Assembly (NCBI RefSeq): GCF_951793255.1 | Contig: NZ_OX636706.1 | Location: forward strand, 1,525,001-1,589,000 | DNA length: 64,000 nt | Direction of reading: 5' to 3' | From: Desulfovibrio piger | GTDB lineage: Bacteria > Desulfobacterota > Desulfovibrionia > Desulfovibrionales > Desulfovibrionaceae | Part shown: in pieces, positions 8,173-16,770 of the stretch | Layout: the number at the start of each line of letters is the position of its first letter | Numbering within the stretch: the stretch's first letter is position 1 | Program-made: the position numbers and the translations under genes | The notes under the pieces: generated by a model | The model's database searches: none | The model's input: only the letters and a program-made list of their open reading frames with translations | What the model was told of the DNA's origin: nothing

Positions 8173-9066
8173 CTATACGGGGCTGTCTTGAGCTTGTAAA
8201 GCGGTTCGCCCGGCCTCTTGGTCCGGGGCAGGTGAAGGGCAGGGGCGTGCCCAGACCGGCAGATCGCGCCAGAAGGCCGTCAGGCGGCGTTCCTGGAGTT
8301 TCCAGTCAGGAGAGAAGCGGGCCAGCGTCTGCCGGTAGGCCGGGGAATGATCCATATGATGCAGGTGGCACAGCTCGTGCCAGCACAGGTGCTCCAGCAG
8401 GGACAGGGGCAGCAGGACGGCACGCCAGTTGAGGCTGATGCTGCCGCCGTCACGGCTACTGCAGCTGCCCCAGCGGCGGCGCTGGTCCCTGACAGTGACC
8501 CGGGCGACGGTGAAGCCGCCCTGACCGGCGAGCCGCTGCAGATAGGGGGGCAGCAGCTTTTCTGCCTGCCGGCGGCACCAGTGGCGCAGCAGCAGGGCGG
8601 CATCTTCCGGCGTGGCAGCGGCATAGAGCCGGAGTTCCTCATCCCGGACAAGGGCCAGCAGACGTTTGCTGCCGGCGCGCAGCAAAAGCGGCGGCTCTGT
8701 GCAGGAAGCGGCCTGGCGGCGGCCTTTGGACAGCGGCCCGTCGGAGATGATCTGCAGGGCCGTACCGCGCAGGGGAAGGAAAAGCTTTTCCGGCAAGACG
8801 AGCGGAGCGGGCGCGGGGCAGGCAGGGAGATGACGTTCCAGCCAGGGCAGGAACGAGAAGAGCAGGGCAGGCAAGGCCGTGGCGGGGATGCCGGCAGGCA
8901 CGGTCAGGAGCAGGCCCTTGTCGGGGGACAGGCGCAGGCGCAGATTCCGGGCCCGGGCGGAAGGGATGAGGCGTGCCTCATGGCGGCTGCCGTCTGCCAG
9001 AGTGAACAGGACGGAGCGGTCGCCATCGAGGAGCTGGACGGAAGAAGGAGCGAAAAGGGGCTGCAT
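8173..9066 (-). CDS. YgjP-type zinc metallopeptidase (DUF45)
   Basis: This 297-residue cytosolic protein has the YgjP/DUF45 signature: RRRWGSCSS near residue 200, followed by HELCH near residues 228-232 and HMDHSPAY, which give the HExxH zinc site and third ligand. The N-terminal half has the beta-rich region seen in this family, with a poorly conserved proline-rich linker. Members resemble the catalytic core of the DNA-protein crosslink protease SprT/Wss1, but their substrates are not established. It is transcribed toward TauE/SafE and divergently from rubrerythrin. No strong ribosome binding site was seen before the ATG. Confidence 0.85.
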   Translation of the reverse strand: MQPLFAPSSVQLLDGDRSVLFTLADGSRHEARLIPSARARNLRLRLSPDKGLLLTVPAGIPATALPALLFSFLPWLERHLPACPAPAPLVLPEKLFLPLRGTALQIISDGPLSKGRRQAASCTEPPLLLRAGSKRLLALVRDEELRLYAAATPEDAALLLRHWCRRQAEKLLPPYLQRLAGQGGFTVARVTVRDQRRRWGSCSSRDGGSISLNWRAVLLPLSLLEHLCWHELCHLHHMDHSPAYRQTLARFSPDWKLQERRLTAFWRDLPVWARPCPSPAPDQEAGRTALQAQDSPV

Positions 9067-9229
9067 GCCGTAAGCTTGCCACAGCTGTTGCGGGCCTGTA
9101 AACAGGGGAATAAAAACTATACGAATGATTTCAATGTGTTATTATAAATATGCTTGTTTTTTTATGGATTTGGCGTTATGCAGATGGCAGGCAGCCCGAT
9201 AATTTTTTTCGGGAAAATGGAAAAAGTGC

Positions 9230-9259
9230 TTGCATTTGCTAATGAGATTTATTATCAAT
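9230..9259 (+). promoter_or_regulatory. Rubrerythrin promoter overlapped by a Fur/PerR-like box
   Basis: TTGCAT (9230-9235) and TATCAA (9253-9258) are 17 bases apart. The 15-mer TGAGATTTATTATCA (9243-9257) matches the 7-1-7 Fur-family pattern TGATAAT-N-ATTATCA with 12 of 14 arm positions. It covers the -10 box, so binding would block transcription. PerR control of rubrerythrin genes is known in Desulfovibrio vulgaris; which Fur-family protein acts here is inference. Confidence 0.6.
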
Positions 9260-9333
9260 AGCTCAACGGGGAACGAAACAAGACCTCCTCAACAACAAGC
9301 ACACCAACAGAGCCACGGCTCGGGAGACAGCAT

Positions 9334-9909
9334 ATGAAATCTTTGAAAGGTACCCAGACCGAGAAAAACATCCTGACCGCTTTTGCCGGTGAATCTCAGG
9401 CCCGCAACCGTTACGACTTCTTTGCTGCCAAAGCCAAAAGCGATGGCTACGTCCTGGTCCGCGACATCTTCCAGGAAACCGCCCTGCAGGAAAAGGAACA
9501 CGCCAAGCGCCTGTTCAAGTTCCTCGAAGGCGGCGATGTGGAGATCGTGGGTGCATTCCCTGCCGGCATCATCGGCGCCACCGAAGCCAACCTGCTGGCC
9601 TCCGCCGCCGGTGAAAACCACGAGCACACGGAAATGTATCCTTCCTTCGCCGCTGTGGCCGAAAAGGAAGGTTTCTCCGAGATTGCCGCTGTGATGCGCA
9701 ATATCGCCGTGGCCGAAGCCTACCACGAAAAGCGCTTCCTGGCCCTGGCCAAGGACATCAAGGAAGGCCGCATGTTCATGCGTGAAAAAGCCACCGTGTG
9801 GCGCTGCCGCAACTGCGGTTGCCTGGTGGAAGGTACCCACGCTCCCGATCTGTGCCCGGCCTGTGCCCATCCCAAGGCCCACTTCGAAGAACTGAACTAC
9901 ACCTTCTAG
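9334..9909 (+). CDS. rbr: Rubrerythrin
   Basis: This 191-residue protein reduces hydrogen peroxide in the cytosol of anaerobes. The N-terminal ferritin-like domain carries the di-iron ligands in ExxH-type motifs: AGESQARNRY near residue 20, QEKEHAK near residue 54, GENHEHTEMY near residue 94 and EAYHEKRF near residue 129. The C-terminal rubredoxin-like domain has CRNCG and CPACAHPKA, a four-cysteine iron site. Length and domain order are those of classical Rbr. GGGAG precedes the ATG. It is a single-gene unit with its own promoter, Fur/PerR-like box and terminator. Confidence 0.96.
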   Translation: MKSLKGTQTEKNILTAFAGESQARNRYDFFAAKAKSDGYVLVRDIFQETALQEKEHAKRLFKFLEGGDVEIVGAFPAGIIGATEANLLASAAGENHEHTEMYPSFAAVAEKEGFSEIAAVMRNIAVAEAYHEKRFLALAKDIKEGRMFMREKATVWRCRNCGCLVEGTHAPDLCPACAHPKAHFEELNYTF

Positions 9910-9950
9910 TCCTTTCCTGACGTAGCCTGCCCGCTACAGTATGGATACCC

Positions 9951-9983
9951 GGGGCCGTGGCAAGATGCCGCGGCCCTTTTTTT
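9951..9983 (+). terminator. Rubrerythrin terminator
   Basis: gggccgtggca pairs with the imperfect complement gccgcggccc and is followed by seven T, about 40 bases after the rubrerythrin stop. Confidence 0.85.
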
Positions 9984-9992
9984 ATACCGGGC

Positions 9993-10028
9993 AAAAAAGG
10001 CCCTCCCTTCGTGAAGGGAGGGCCTTTT
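9993..10028. terminator. Symmetric terminator at the left flank of the virus-derived locus
   Basis: aaaaaaggccctcccttc and gaagggagggcctttt form a nearly perfect palindrome with A- and T-runs outside, so it can stop transcription from both sides. Confidence 0.8.
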
Positions 10029-10260
10029 GCGTTGCAAAGGAATATGCCTCAGGAGCAGGGCCGTCGCGGGGAGGACTTTTCCAGGCAAGGCAAGACCTGG
10101 AAAGACGTCTCTGCCGGGATGCGGATACGACGGGCAGAAAAGCAGGCAAAGAAAAGCGGGCAAGCCCGCAGCTGGCGCGTCGCTGTGGTTGTCCGGCATC
10201 CCGCGCCCTTCCGGCATCAGGCAGCGCTCGGGAACCGTTTCACCCCCTCCGCCATTTTCT
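10029..10260. other. Left junction of the virus-derived locus
   Basis: No convincing gene is seen between the symmetric terminator and the last phage-type gene. A minus-strand terminator lies at 10148-10169. No tRNA gene and no obvious attachment-site repeat was found. If the locus was once longer to the left (tail ejection proteins, integrase), the deletion scar would be here. Confidence 0.4.
10148..10169 (-). terminator. Late operon terminator of the virus-derived locus
   Basis: On the minus strand gcgggc, a two-base centre and gcccgc are followed by ttttctttg. It lies about 90 bases after the last phage-type stop codon. Confidence 0.55.
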
Positions 10261-10836
10261 TCAGGGCAGGCGCGGCCCCTGGCCCGAGAACAGGTCAAAG
10301 TTGTTGCCCAGGCGTCCGGCGCCATTGAGCAGGGTCTTGCTCAGGGAAAGATAGTCCGTGCTGCTTTTGCTGCGCAGCTGCCGTTCCCGGGCCTGGGATC
10401 CCTGGGCGGCATTGCGCTGGTTCCAGGCCTGGACTTCCTGATTGTAGGCCGCGCGTTCGCCCTGTTCTTCGATGGACAGGGCATCAAGTTCTCCTTTTTC
10501 CCGCAGGTCGAGCTGACTGTCCAGATGGCTGCCGCTGTCGATCTGCGCGCCCGAGGCCCCGGCCTGTGCCCGCTGTTTGCCGACCAGCAGGGATGTTTCC
10601 TGACGTTTGCGCACCGCCTTGTCGTAACTGTCTGCCCGGGTCTGCCGGGCTTCTTCTTCGGCCATGCGGGCATTCTCTTCAGCGATCTGCGCATTGCGCC
10701 GGGCCATGTCGGCGGAGAATTCCGCCTGCTTGCGCTGCTCTTCCTGACGGCTCACGGCACTCCAGGTGCCCACGGCGGTGCTGGCAAGGGTCACGGCGGC
10801 CCCCAGCAGGGCCGCGGTACTGCTGGCCACGGCCAT
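10261..10836 (-). CDS. Virion core protein, T7 gp14-like
   Basis: This 191-residue protein begins with an Ala/Gly-rich hydrophobic segment (residues 3-25), followed by a long charged helix region (about 30-130, AEENARMAEEEARQ) and a Gly/Ser-rich end. That layout is typical of the T7 gp14-like internal core protein that enters the cell envelope during DNA ejection. Its ATG shares a base with the stop of the preceding gene (TGATG). In podoviruses the next genes are usually the large gp15 and gp16 ejection proteins; here the operon ends instead. Identification rests on layout and position. Confidence 0.6.
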   Translation of the reverse strand: MAVASSTAALLGAAVTLASTAVGTWSAVSRQEEQRKQAEFSADMARRNAQIAEENARMAEEEARQTRADSYDKAVRKRQETSLLVGKQRAQAGASGAQIDSGSHLDSQLDLREKGELDALSIEEQGERAAYNQEVQAWNQRNAAQGSQARERQLRSKSSTDYLSLSKTLLNGAGRLGNNFDLFSGQGPRLP

Positions 10837-11294
10837 CAGCGCAGCTCCTTGTGCCAGACGCTTTCCGTATGGCGGGCCCCCAGGTGGCGGTACAGGGCGT
10901 CACAGGGGCGGGAGGCCGGGGAACTGTACTGGACCACGTCCGCGCCGCGTTCCCTGAGCCCGGCCTCGGCCGCACGCAGCAGCTTCAGGACGGCCAGGCC
11001 CTTGCGGGCGGTCGGTGCCAGATACAGGCCATCCAGAGCGGCCAGACGTTTTCCCGGACGGTGCGGGCAATCCGTCAGGGTGAAGGCGGCGTAGCCCTGC
11101 AGGCTGCCGGAGCTGTCCCGGGCCGTCACCACATGCAGCATGCCCAGCCGCTCCCAGCAGGCATAGCGTTCCGTGTCCAGGGCGTAGACCTGCGGGCCGA
11201 ACAGGGCGGCCTCGCTCTCGTCCCAGTGGGCCTGCAACAGGGGCGGCAGCTCCGGCAGCAGGCGTTCGAGCGGTTCACAGTGACAATGGATCAT
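10836..11294 (-). CDS. GNAT-fold acetyltransferase-like phage protein
   Basis: This 152-residue protein has the GNAT layout: a central strand with LQGYAAF, a following DGLYLAPTARKG loop in the place of the acetyl-CoA site (about residues 85-100) and a late YRHLGARHT segment. The start at 11294 follows AAGGAG at good spacing; another ATG at 11312 overlaps the upstream stop (ATGA) but has a badly placed ribosome binding site. Such proteins are common next to tail tube genes of podoviruses; their target is unknown. A second GNAT-like gene lies at 21434-22012. Confidence 0.6.
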   Translation of the reverse strand: MIHCHCEPLERLLPELPPLLQAHWDESEAALFGPQVYALDTERYACWERLGMLHVVTARDSSGSLQGYAAFTLTDCPHRPGKRLAALDGLYLAPTARKGLAVLKLLRAAEAGLRERGADVVQYSSPASRPCDALYRHLGARHTESVWHKELR

Positions 11295-11308
11295 GCTCTC
11301 TCCTTGGT

Positions 11309-13420
11309 TCATATCTCCGCAAATTCCACATCCAGGCTCAGGGCCAGCAGGTGGAAGGGCAGGGGACGTTCCTGCACCAGCCAGATGGTGGCCGAGGGGC
11401 CGTGCCCTCCGGCGGGCAAAAAATCCACATCGCCGCTGAAAGGTTGGCAGGCCTCATCCCAGCGCCGGGGCAGGAAGGGGATGTCGTAAAGTTCGTCGCG
11501 GCCGGCTCCGTAGCGCCCGCCCACGCTGCGGTACAGGCGCAGGCAGCAGCGGCCCAGCGCCCGTTGCCGTCCCAGCGTGCTGCCGGATTCGCCGTTGCCT
11601 TCCACGGGCAGGGGCGACAGGACCGAAGCATAGGGCAGGCCTGCCTGGACGATACGGGCGGCAAAGGGCAGCCGGATGCGGCCCTGTCGCACTACGCAGC
11701 CTTCCACGGGGCTCCCGTCCGCCAGCACGGCCAGGGACTGGCCTTCCAGATGGTCGAGCCCGTCCACATCGTTGACCGCTGCTTCCCGGTGAAGGCTCAG
11801 ACCGCAATCCACAAAAAAAGCTTCCTCCACAGGATCGCTGTCCTGCCACTGGGGGGCCAGACGTTCCAGACAGTACCGGGTGCCGCCGTCCGCATCCCGG
11901 CGGCGGACCACCAGCAACAGTTCGTCGCTGTCCGGGCCGGAGATGCTGCACACGGACAGCACCTCTCCGGCCGTTGGATGGCGGCTCCAGCCCCAGATGT
12001 CGTGCTCCTTGAGATAGGTCAGAGCCAGCAGCAGGCCGTCGTCGCGCACGATCCAGAGCACGGATCCCGGCGTCTGCTGGTAGGCCCACTGACGCAGGCG
12101 GTGCCCTTCGAACAGATGCGGCGCCAGGATGGAAAGGTCATTGCCCGCATAGCCGTCTTTTTCCAGCGAATAGAACAGGTCGCGCACATGGGCGCCGTGG
12201 CGCTGCACATGCAGGATGGCATTGCCGATGATGATGGGCGCAAGGCCCGCGCTGCCCCAGTAGGACTGGGCCGTGATGGTGATGTTGCCCGGGGTGATGG
12301 CACTGCCGTTGCCGCTGGCCATGTATTCGCTGCCCGAGGTGCCCAGCAGCAGGTCCCCGAAGCTGGCCGCCCAGGCGATGGTGTCGATGGAGCCGGACGC
12401 GATGAGGTATTCCACCGGATCGTCGTCCTGCAGGGGGCGGGACTTGCGGAAGTTCTCGAAGTCCCCGCTGCGCGAAAGGTAGAAGGCCTGCGGGCTGTCG
12501 CGTGTGCCCGCCAGGACCATGCGCTGCTGGTGGAAGGCCACCACGGACGGGTTGTTGCCGTCGGCGAACGGGTCCCAGTCCTCGCGCGGGGTATCGGCGG
12601 TGTCTGCCTGATAGTTGTTGTCCGAAAATGTCGTGCCGCTGCTGACGCCGATGAATCCGTAGTACCCGGCCTCCTCCCGGTAGATATTGTATTCCGTGGC
12701 GCCTTCCACGGCTGTCCAGGAGAGGTCCGTGCGGTTGCCCACCACCCAGTCGGAAGGATGCTTGCCGTTACAGCTGCCCGCCTCCGAAGCCAGCGACTGC
12801 TTGCCGTTGGCGTCCACGGCCACGATCTTGTAGCGCAGCGTGTAGCCGAATCCGGCGTCATCGTCGTTGTTGCCGCGTACGAACGTACAGCTGGGGGCTT
12901 GGGGAGCGGGCAGGCTGCTGTTGAGGGCCACGGCTTCCAGCGTCCAGCGGTACCCGTGGCTGCGGATGGCATTTTCCGGCAGGGGGGCCTCCGGCTCGCT
13001 GTCCGTACTGCGGACGAGCTTGTGCAGCGGATAGGCCGTGTGGGCCAGATAGACCGTATCCCCCACCTGGGCGGCGCAGATCTCCAGCAGATGCCGGGCC
13101 TCGTAGGGGGTGGACAGCCGGGGGATGCTCCCTTCCTGCGGGTCGAAGCCGTGGATGTCGGCGATGCTCAGGCCATTCCCCGAAAGGACGAGCACGAAGT
13201 TCTGCTCCGCCAGAGCATTGAAGCTGAAAGGCAGGAGCACGGCCTCGTCTTCGAGGCTGCCCAGGAACAGGGTCCCGGGGCGGCGGCGCACGTCGCCGTG
13301 CAGGCCGGGCAGCATGTTCTCCATGCATTGCACGGAACTGCCGTAACGGGAAAGGTCATAGCGGGCGGCCAGGATGGGGGAGACCTCGCCGCCGGTGAAG
13401 TTGTGCAGGGCTATGCGCAT
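11309..13420 (-). CDS. Tail tubular protein B, T7 gp12-like (stabilisation protein)
   Basis: This 703-residue protein opens with NFTGGEVSPILAARYDLSRY and then ENMLPGLHGDVRRRPGT (about residues 8-51), a signature of podoviral gp12-like/stabilisation proteins that form the nozzle of the short tail. Around residues 185-270 there is a fibronectin type III-like insert (DLSWTAVEGATEYNIYRE). The middle part is beta-rich with propeller-like repeats. It forms the tail with the gp11-like protein encoded at 15983-16576. It has no frame damage and is a strong indication that the particle is podovirus-like. Confidence 0.85.
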   Translation of the reverse strand: MRIALHNFTGGEVSPILAARYDLSRYGSSVQCMENMLPGLHGDVRRRPGTLFLGSLEDEAVLLPFSFNALAEQNFVLVLSGNGLSIADIHGFDPQEGSIPRLSTPYEARHLLEICAAQVGDTVYLAHTAYPLHKLVRSTDSEPEAPLPENAIRSHGYRWTLEAVALNSSLPAPQAPSCTFVRGNNDDDAGFGYTLRYKIVAVDANGKQSLASEAGSCNGKHPSDWVVGNRTDLSWTAVEGATEYNIYREEAGYYGFIGVSSGTTFSDNNYQADTADTPREDWDPFADGNNPSVVAFHQQRMVLAGTRDSPQAFYLSRSGDFENFRKSRPLQDDDPVEYLIASGSIDTIAWAASFGDLLLGTSGSEYMASGNGSAITPGNITITAQSYWGSAGLAPIIIGNAILHVQRHGAHVRDLFYSLEKDGYAGNDLSILAPHLFEGHRLRQWAYQQTPGSVLWIVRDDGLLLALTYLKEHDIWGWSRHPTAGEVLSVCSISGPDSDELLLVVRRRDADGGTRYCLERLAPQWQDSDPVEEAFFVDCGLSLHREAAVNDVDGLDHLEGQSLAVLADGSPVEGCVVRQGRIRLPFAARIVQAGLPYASVLSPLPVEGNGESGSTLGRQRALGRCCLRLYRSVGGRYGAGRDELYDIPFLPRRWDEACQPFSGDVDFLPAGGHGPSATIWLVQERPLPFHLLALSLDVEFAEI

Positions 13421-13678
13421 GGATCCTCGAAAAAGGTGGAGGTTGCGGGAGGGGCAGGGGAGCCAGGGAAAAGCCTGTGGGAGCTGTCCCGGATCGTGGG
13501 GAAAAAGGCAGCATCACAGGACGTGGATGGGGAATGGGATCGGCCAGACGCAGGATGCTCGTGTTCACGTTGCCGCATCTGTCCCAGCCCGTATGCTTCC
13601 GGGCACGGGCCGTGACGGCATGTGCCGGGGCCGGTATCCGTTGCAAAGAAAATGGGCCGTTCCCGCATCCGCCGGGGC

Positions 13679-14425
13679 TCAGGCCGCGCTTGCTTCTTCC
13701 CACTGCCACAGGCCCGCCGTGCCCGGCACCCAGACGCAGGCGGGCATGTCGGCCCTGGCCAGCCAGAGCTTGCCTTCGTTGCTGTAGTAGCTGTCCTTGG
13801 TGACATCCATGCCGTAGAGGAAGGCGAAGGGATGTTCCCGGCTGCCGTCCGGCTCTTCACCGGTCTCCGGGTCCACGGACAGCGGACGGTACACGGCCAG
13901 CATCCCGGTGGCATCCGGGGGCTGGTTCTCCAGCGCGGTCACCTCCTGCATCACCTCATAGACGATGCCCTTGTGGGCCAAGCGGTAGCCCTTGGCGTAT
14001 GTCTGGCCGGCGGCCCAGTCCGTGAACAGTCCGGCTTTGGCGAAGGTGGCGAACTCGGCGGCGGCGAACGCCCCCGTCTGCACCATATCCGCCTGCATCC
14101 TGGCCATGAGGGCGGTGCGCGACTGCGCCCTGGCCTCGGCTACGGCCTGCGCGGCCAGCTCCTCGTCAGTGGGCGGGCGGTTGGCCTCTTCTTCCAGACG
14201 GGCCTTCTCTTCTTCCCACAGGGCCACGAAGGGGGCCACGCGCCCGGCGTAATCGTCGGTGGAAAGCTCCTCGTTGGGCAGTCCGTCGCCGGGCTCCACA
14301 TGGCCCGCGCCATCGTGCCACTGGAGGGCGTGGAAGGTCTCGGACGTGATGCCGTCCAGGAACAGCACTTCCCCGTCCACAGAGATGATGCCGTCGGACG
14401 GGATGACGGTGACGTGTGTTTTCAT
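13679..14425 (-). CDS. Tail fibre accessory protein with carbohydrate-binding-like domain
   Basis: This 248-residue protein starts one base after the tail fibre stop codon. The N-terminal third (VIPSDGIISVDGEVLFLDG) and the charged helix WEEEKARLEEEANRPP (about 90-105) resemble DUF4376-type or tail fibre assembly proteins. Residues about 150-195 (AAGQTYAKGYRLAHKGIVYE, then QPPDATG) resemble the small carbohydrate-binding module often found on fibre tips. It probably helps assemble or extends the fibre. The family assignment is by pattern only. Confidence 0.6.
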   Translation of the reverse strand: MKTHVTVIPSDGIISVDGEVLFLDGITSETFHALQWHDGAGHVEPGDGLPNEELSTDDYAGRVAPFVALWEEEKARLEEEANRPPTDEELAAQAVAEARAQSRTALMARMQADMVQTGAFAAAEFATFAKAGLFTDWAAGQTYAKGYRLAHKGIVYEVMQEVTALENQPPDATGMLAVYRPLSVDPETGEEPDGSREHPFAFLYGMDVTKDSYYSNEGKLWLARADMPACVWVPGTAGLWQWEEASAA

Positions 14426-14426
14426 G

Positions 14427-15917
14427 CTAGACCACCTTGATGAAGAAGTGCATGGCGAGATGCGGGTCGGTGTGGGTGCCGGATACCGAGCCGGACAGGG
14501 GATGCGTGTGGGAGCCGTTGCCGCCCGTTGCGGAAGTACTGGAACTGCCGCTGTCGTATAGGTTCCCGCTCTCCATATACCGTCCTTTAGTCGATATGAC
14601 GGCAGAGAACGGGTGCGTGTGGCTGGGCATCTGCGTTGTACTCAGCGTCGTGGCCCCGGTACTGCCGGAAAGATCCACAGCGACATCTTCGCTGCCGCCT
14701 TCCGTGCCTTCGGGCTCGGCTTCGCTGGCACCGCGGACATAGCGGCCCCGCAGGTCAGGCACGGTGCCGTCCTTGCCGTCGCTGCCGCCGTCGCAGAGGA
14801 TCCATTCTTCGCGTGCCTGCTCTTCTCCGGGCATGACGGCCCGGCGTCCGTCACTGCCGCCCGGCGTCGCGCCCCAGATGGGGACGGGCACGAAGGGCGG
14901 GAACATGTCCCAACAGTCAGGTCTGGGCACCCAGCTTGCGTCCAGCGTGCCGTCTTCCCCGGCCTGGGGCACGGTGTTGGCCGCCGCCGTGGTGCTGGCC
15001 AGCACGCCGCCACGCTGGGAAGCACTGGCCTTGCGGACGCGCAGTTTCCCATCTGTTTCGAGTTCAAGGCCGTCCTCGTGGCCGGTCTGGGGCATGACGC
15101 TGCCCAGGCTGGTAGGGGTGGCGATGGCCGACGCCCCGGAATCGCCCTTGGGGATGCCGAGATGCAGGATGCCGGTCTCCGGGTCGTAGTCGCCGCCGGC
15201 GGGCAGTCCGGGATCGAGCGTGGACACCTCCACCTGCAATCCCAGGATGGACGCGGCGCTCTGGGCGGCCCTGTCCTCGCTCCCTGCCGCGGCCTCCGCG
15301 CTCTGGCGGGCTGCCGTGGCGCTTTGGGAGGCGTCGGCGGCACTGGCGGCTGCCGCTGCCCGGCTTTGGTCGGCGGCTTCTGCCGAGGCAGCTGCGGCCT
15401 GTGCGCTGGCTGCGGACTGCGAAGCGCTGGACGCTGCTGCGGATTCGCTGGCCTGGGCAGCTGCGGCGCTGGCCTGGGCGGTCTTTCCCGCCTGCAGGAG
15501 CTGTTCGGCCATCTTGATGGGCGTCTCGTCGCTGGTGGGGGGCAGGATGACCGCCCGCTGGAGCTGTTCCAGCAGCTGCTGGCGTTCGGCCGTGGCCCGG
15601 TCGAGGCCTGTCTCGATGACTTCGGCATCGAAGCGGGTCCCGGACACCAGGTCGATCTGCTGTTCAAAAGGCATGTTGCGGGTGATGGCCAGTTTCCAGC
15701 CCGCGGGCAGGGGAGCGCCTTCGTGGAGGTAGGTCACGCTGCCGCCGTCGTCGTTCAGGCGGGCGGTCCAGCCGCTGGCCGGGCGGCTGTTGCCGTCGGG
15801 GCCGGTCAGGGTGACGGTCAGTTGTTCCGTCCCCCAGACTTTGAAGGAAAAAGGAAAATCCGTGGCCGTACCGTTGCCTTCGAACAGGGCACGGCCGGGA
15901 CTGTAAGGCATGGTCAT
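14427..15917 (-). CDS. Tail fibre protein
   Basis: This 496-residue protein has three parts. Residues 1-125 resemble the T7 gp17-type virion-binding domain (MPYSPGRALFEGNGTATDFP). Residues about 135-225 form an Ala/Ser-rich repeated helix with S-x-A-x-x-A-x-x-A spacing, probably a trimeric coiled coil. The C-terminal part has a collar-like motif (WILCDGG, VPDLRGRYVRG) and two HxH motifs (SHTHPF and SHTHPL), which bind metal in trimeric fibre tips. It should decide which cells the particle recognises. The adjacent gene downstream is a likely assembly partner. Confidence 0.85.
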   Translation of the reverse strand: MTMPYSPGRALFEGNGTATDFPFSFKVWGTEQLTVTLTGPDGNSRPASGWTARLNDDGGSVTYLHEGAPLPAGWKLAITRNMPFEQQIDLVSGTRFDAEVIETGLDRATAERQQLLEQLQRAVILPPTSDETPIKMAEQLLQAGKTAQASAAAAQASESAAASSASQSAASAQAAAASAEAADQSRAAAAASAADASQSATAARQSAEAAAGSEDRAAQSAASILGLQVEVSTLDPGLPAGGDYDPETGILHLGIPKGDSGASAIATPTSLGSVMPQTGHEDGLELETDGKLRVRKASASQRGGVLASTTAAANTVPQAGEDGTLDASWVPRPDCWDMFPPFVPVPIWGATPGGSDGRRAVMPGEEQAREEWILCDGGSDGKDGTVPDLRGRYVRGASEAEPEGTEGGSEDVAVDLSGSTGATTLSTTQMPSHTHPFSAVISTKGRYMESGNLYDSGSSSTSATGGNGSHTHPLSGSVSGTHTDPHLAMHFFIKVV

Positions 15918-15982
15918 GCGAACTCCCGGAAAAGGGGCGGACAGGGAAGGCCGCCATACAGTGAAGAGCGGGTATCGGGCCG

Positions 15983-16576
15983 TCAGCGGGCCTGCAACCA
16001 GCTGTCGGGCAGGGGCAGGGGACGGCGCTCACTGGCATCGGACTGCCGGGCCTGGGGAAGGCTGGCGCTGTAGAGCTGTTCCAGCTCCGCGATCTTCTGG
16101 CTGTTGCTCTTGAGCAGCGGTGCCGCCAGCAGGCAGGCCAGCTTCCGGGCCAGCATGTGGGCGAAAAGGTCGTCGAACTGGTGGCAGTGGCGCACGTCTT
16201 CCGTATAGAGCAGCAAGGCCCGGCTGGCGCTGGTAAGCAGGATGGCGGCATCCCCGGCGGGATCCCGCGCCAGACAGAAGGGGCGCGGCAGCAGGCCTTC
16301 GTGCCGGACCTCATGCGCTTTGAGGCAGGCCTCGGGCAGGGCGTAGGCAAAGCGGTATTCCTGCTCGAAGCCCGAGGGCAGGGCCACCCGGGCCAGCCAG
16401 GCCCGGCGCTGGGCAAAGGCCCAGGGGTAGTCGCGCAGGGCCTGCCGCCGGGCACTGTCCCAGTACAGGCGGCATTGCAGGGCCTCGGGCGTGTTCTCAT
16501 CCTCGGCGGCGATGCTGCGGGCGCCCAAAAAGCCCAGGGCCCGGTTCCAGATGGCGATCTGGGTCAGGGTCTCCAT
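15983..16576 (-). CDS. Tail tubular protein A, T7 gp11-like
   Basis: This 197-residue protein has the gp11 pattern: an IWNRALGFLGA opening, then ALQCRLYWDSARRQALRDYPWAFAQRRA (about residues 30-58), ending in a helix region around SNSQKIAELE. gp11-like proteins form the ring joining portal and nozzle in short-tailed phages. The start at 16576 follows AAGGA; an in-frame ATG at 16669 would add an unlike proline-rich extension and was rejected. It works with the gp12-like protein at 11309-13420, from which it is separated by the two fibre genes. Confidence 0.82.
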   Translation of the reverse strand: METLTQIAIWNRALGFLGARSIAAEDENTPEALQCRLYWDSARRQALRDYPWAFAQRRAWLARVALPSGFEQEYRFAYALPEACLKAHEVRHEGLLPRPFCLARDPAGDAAILLTSASRALLLYTEDVRHCHQFDDLFAHMLARKLACLLAAPLLKSNSQKIAELEQLYSASLPQARQSDASERRPLPLPDSWLQAR

Positions 16577-16770
16577 ATGTCTTCCTTGTGGTGGCATCAG
16601 GGAAAAAGGGAACGGAGGGGCTCCCTCACGTTGGGCAGGGGGGCGGGGCAAGCGTCCGCCCCGCCCCATGAATGAGGGGTCTGTCGCCCGCCGGTCGCGG
16701 GCATGATCCTGTCTCCGGTGCGGCGACCGGGCTGTGGGATGGCCCGGCCGCTCCCGGTGCGGGAAAAGGA

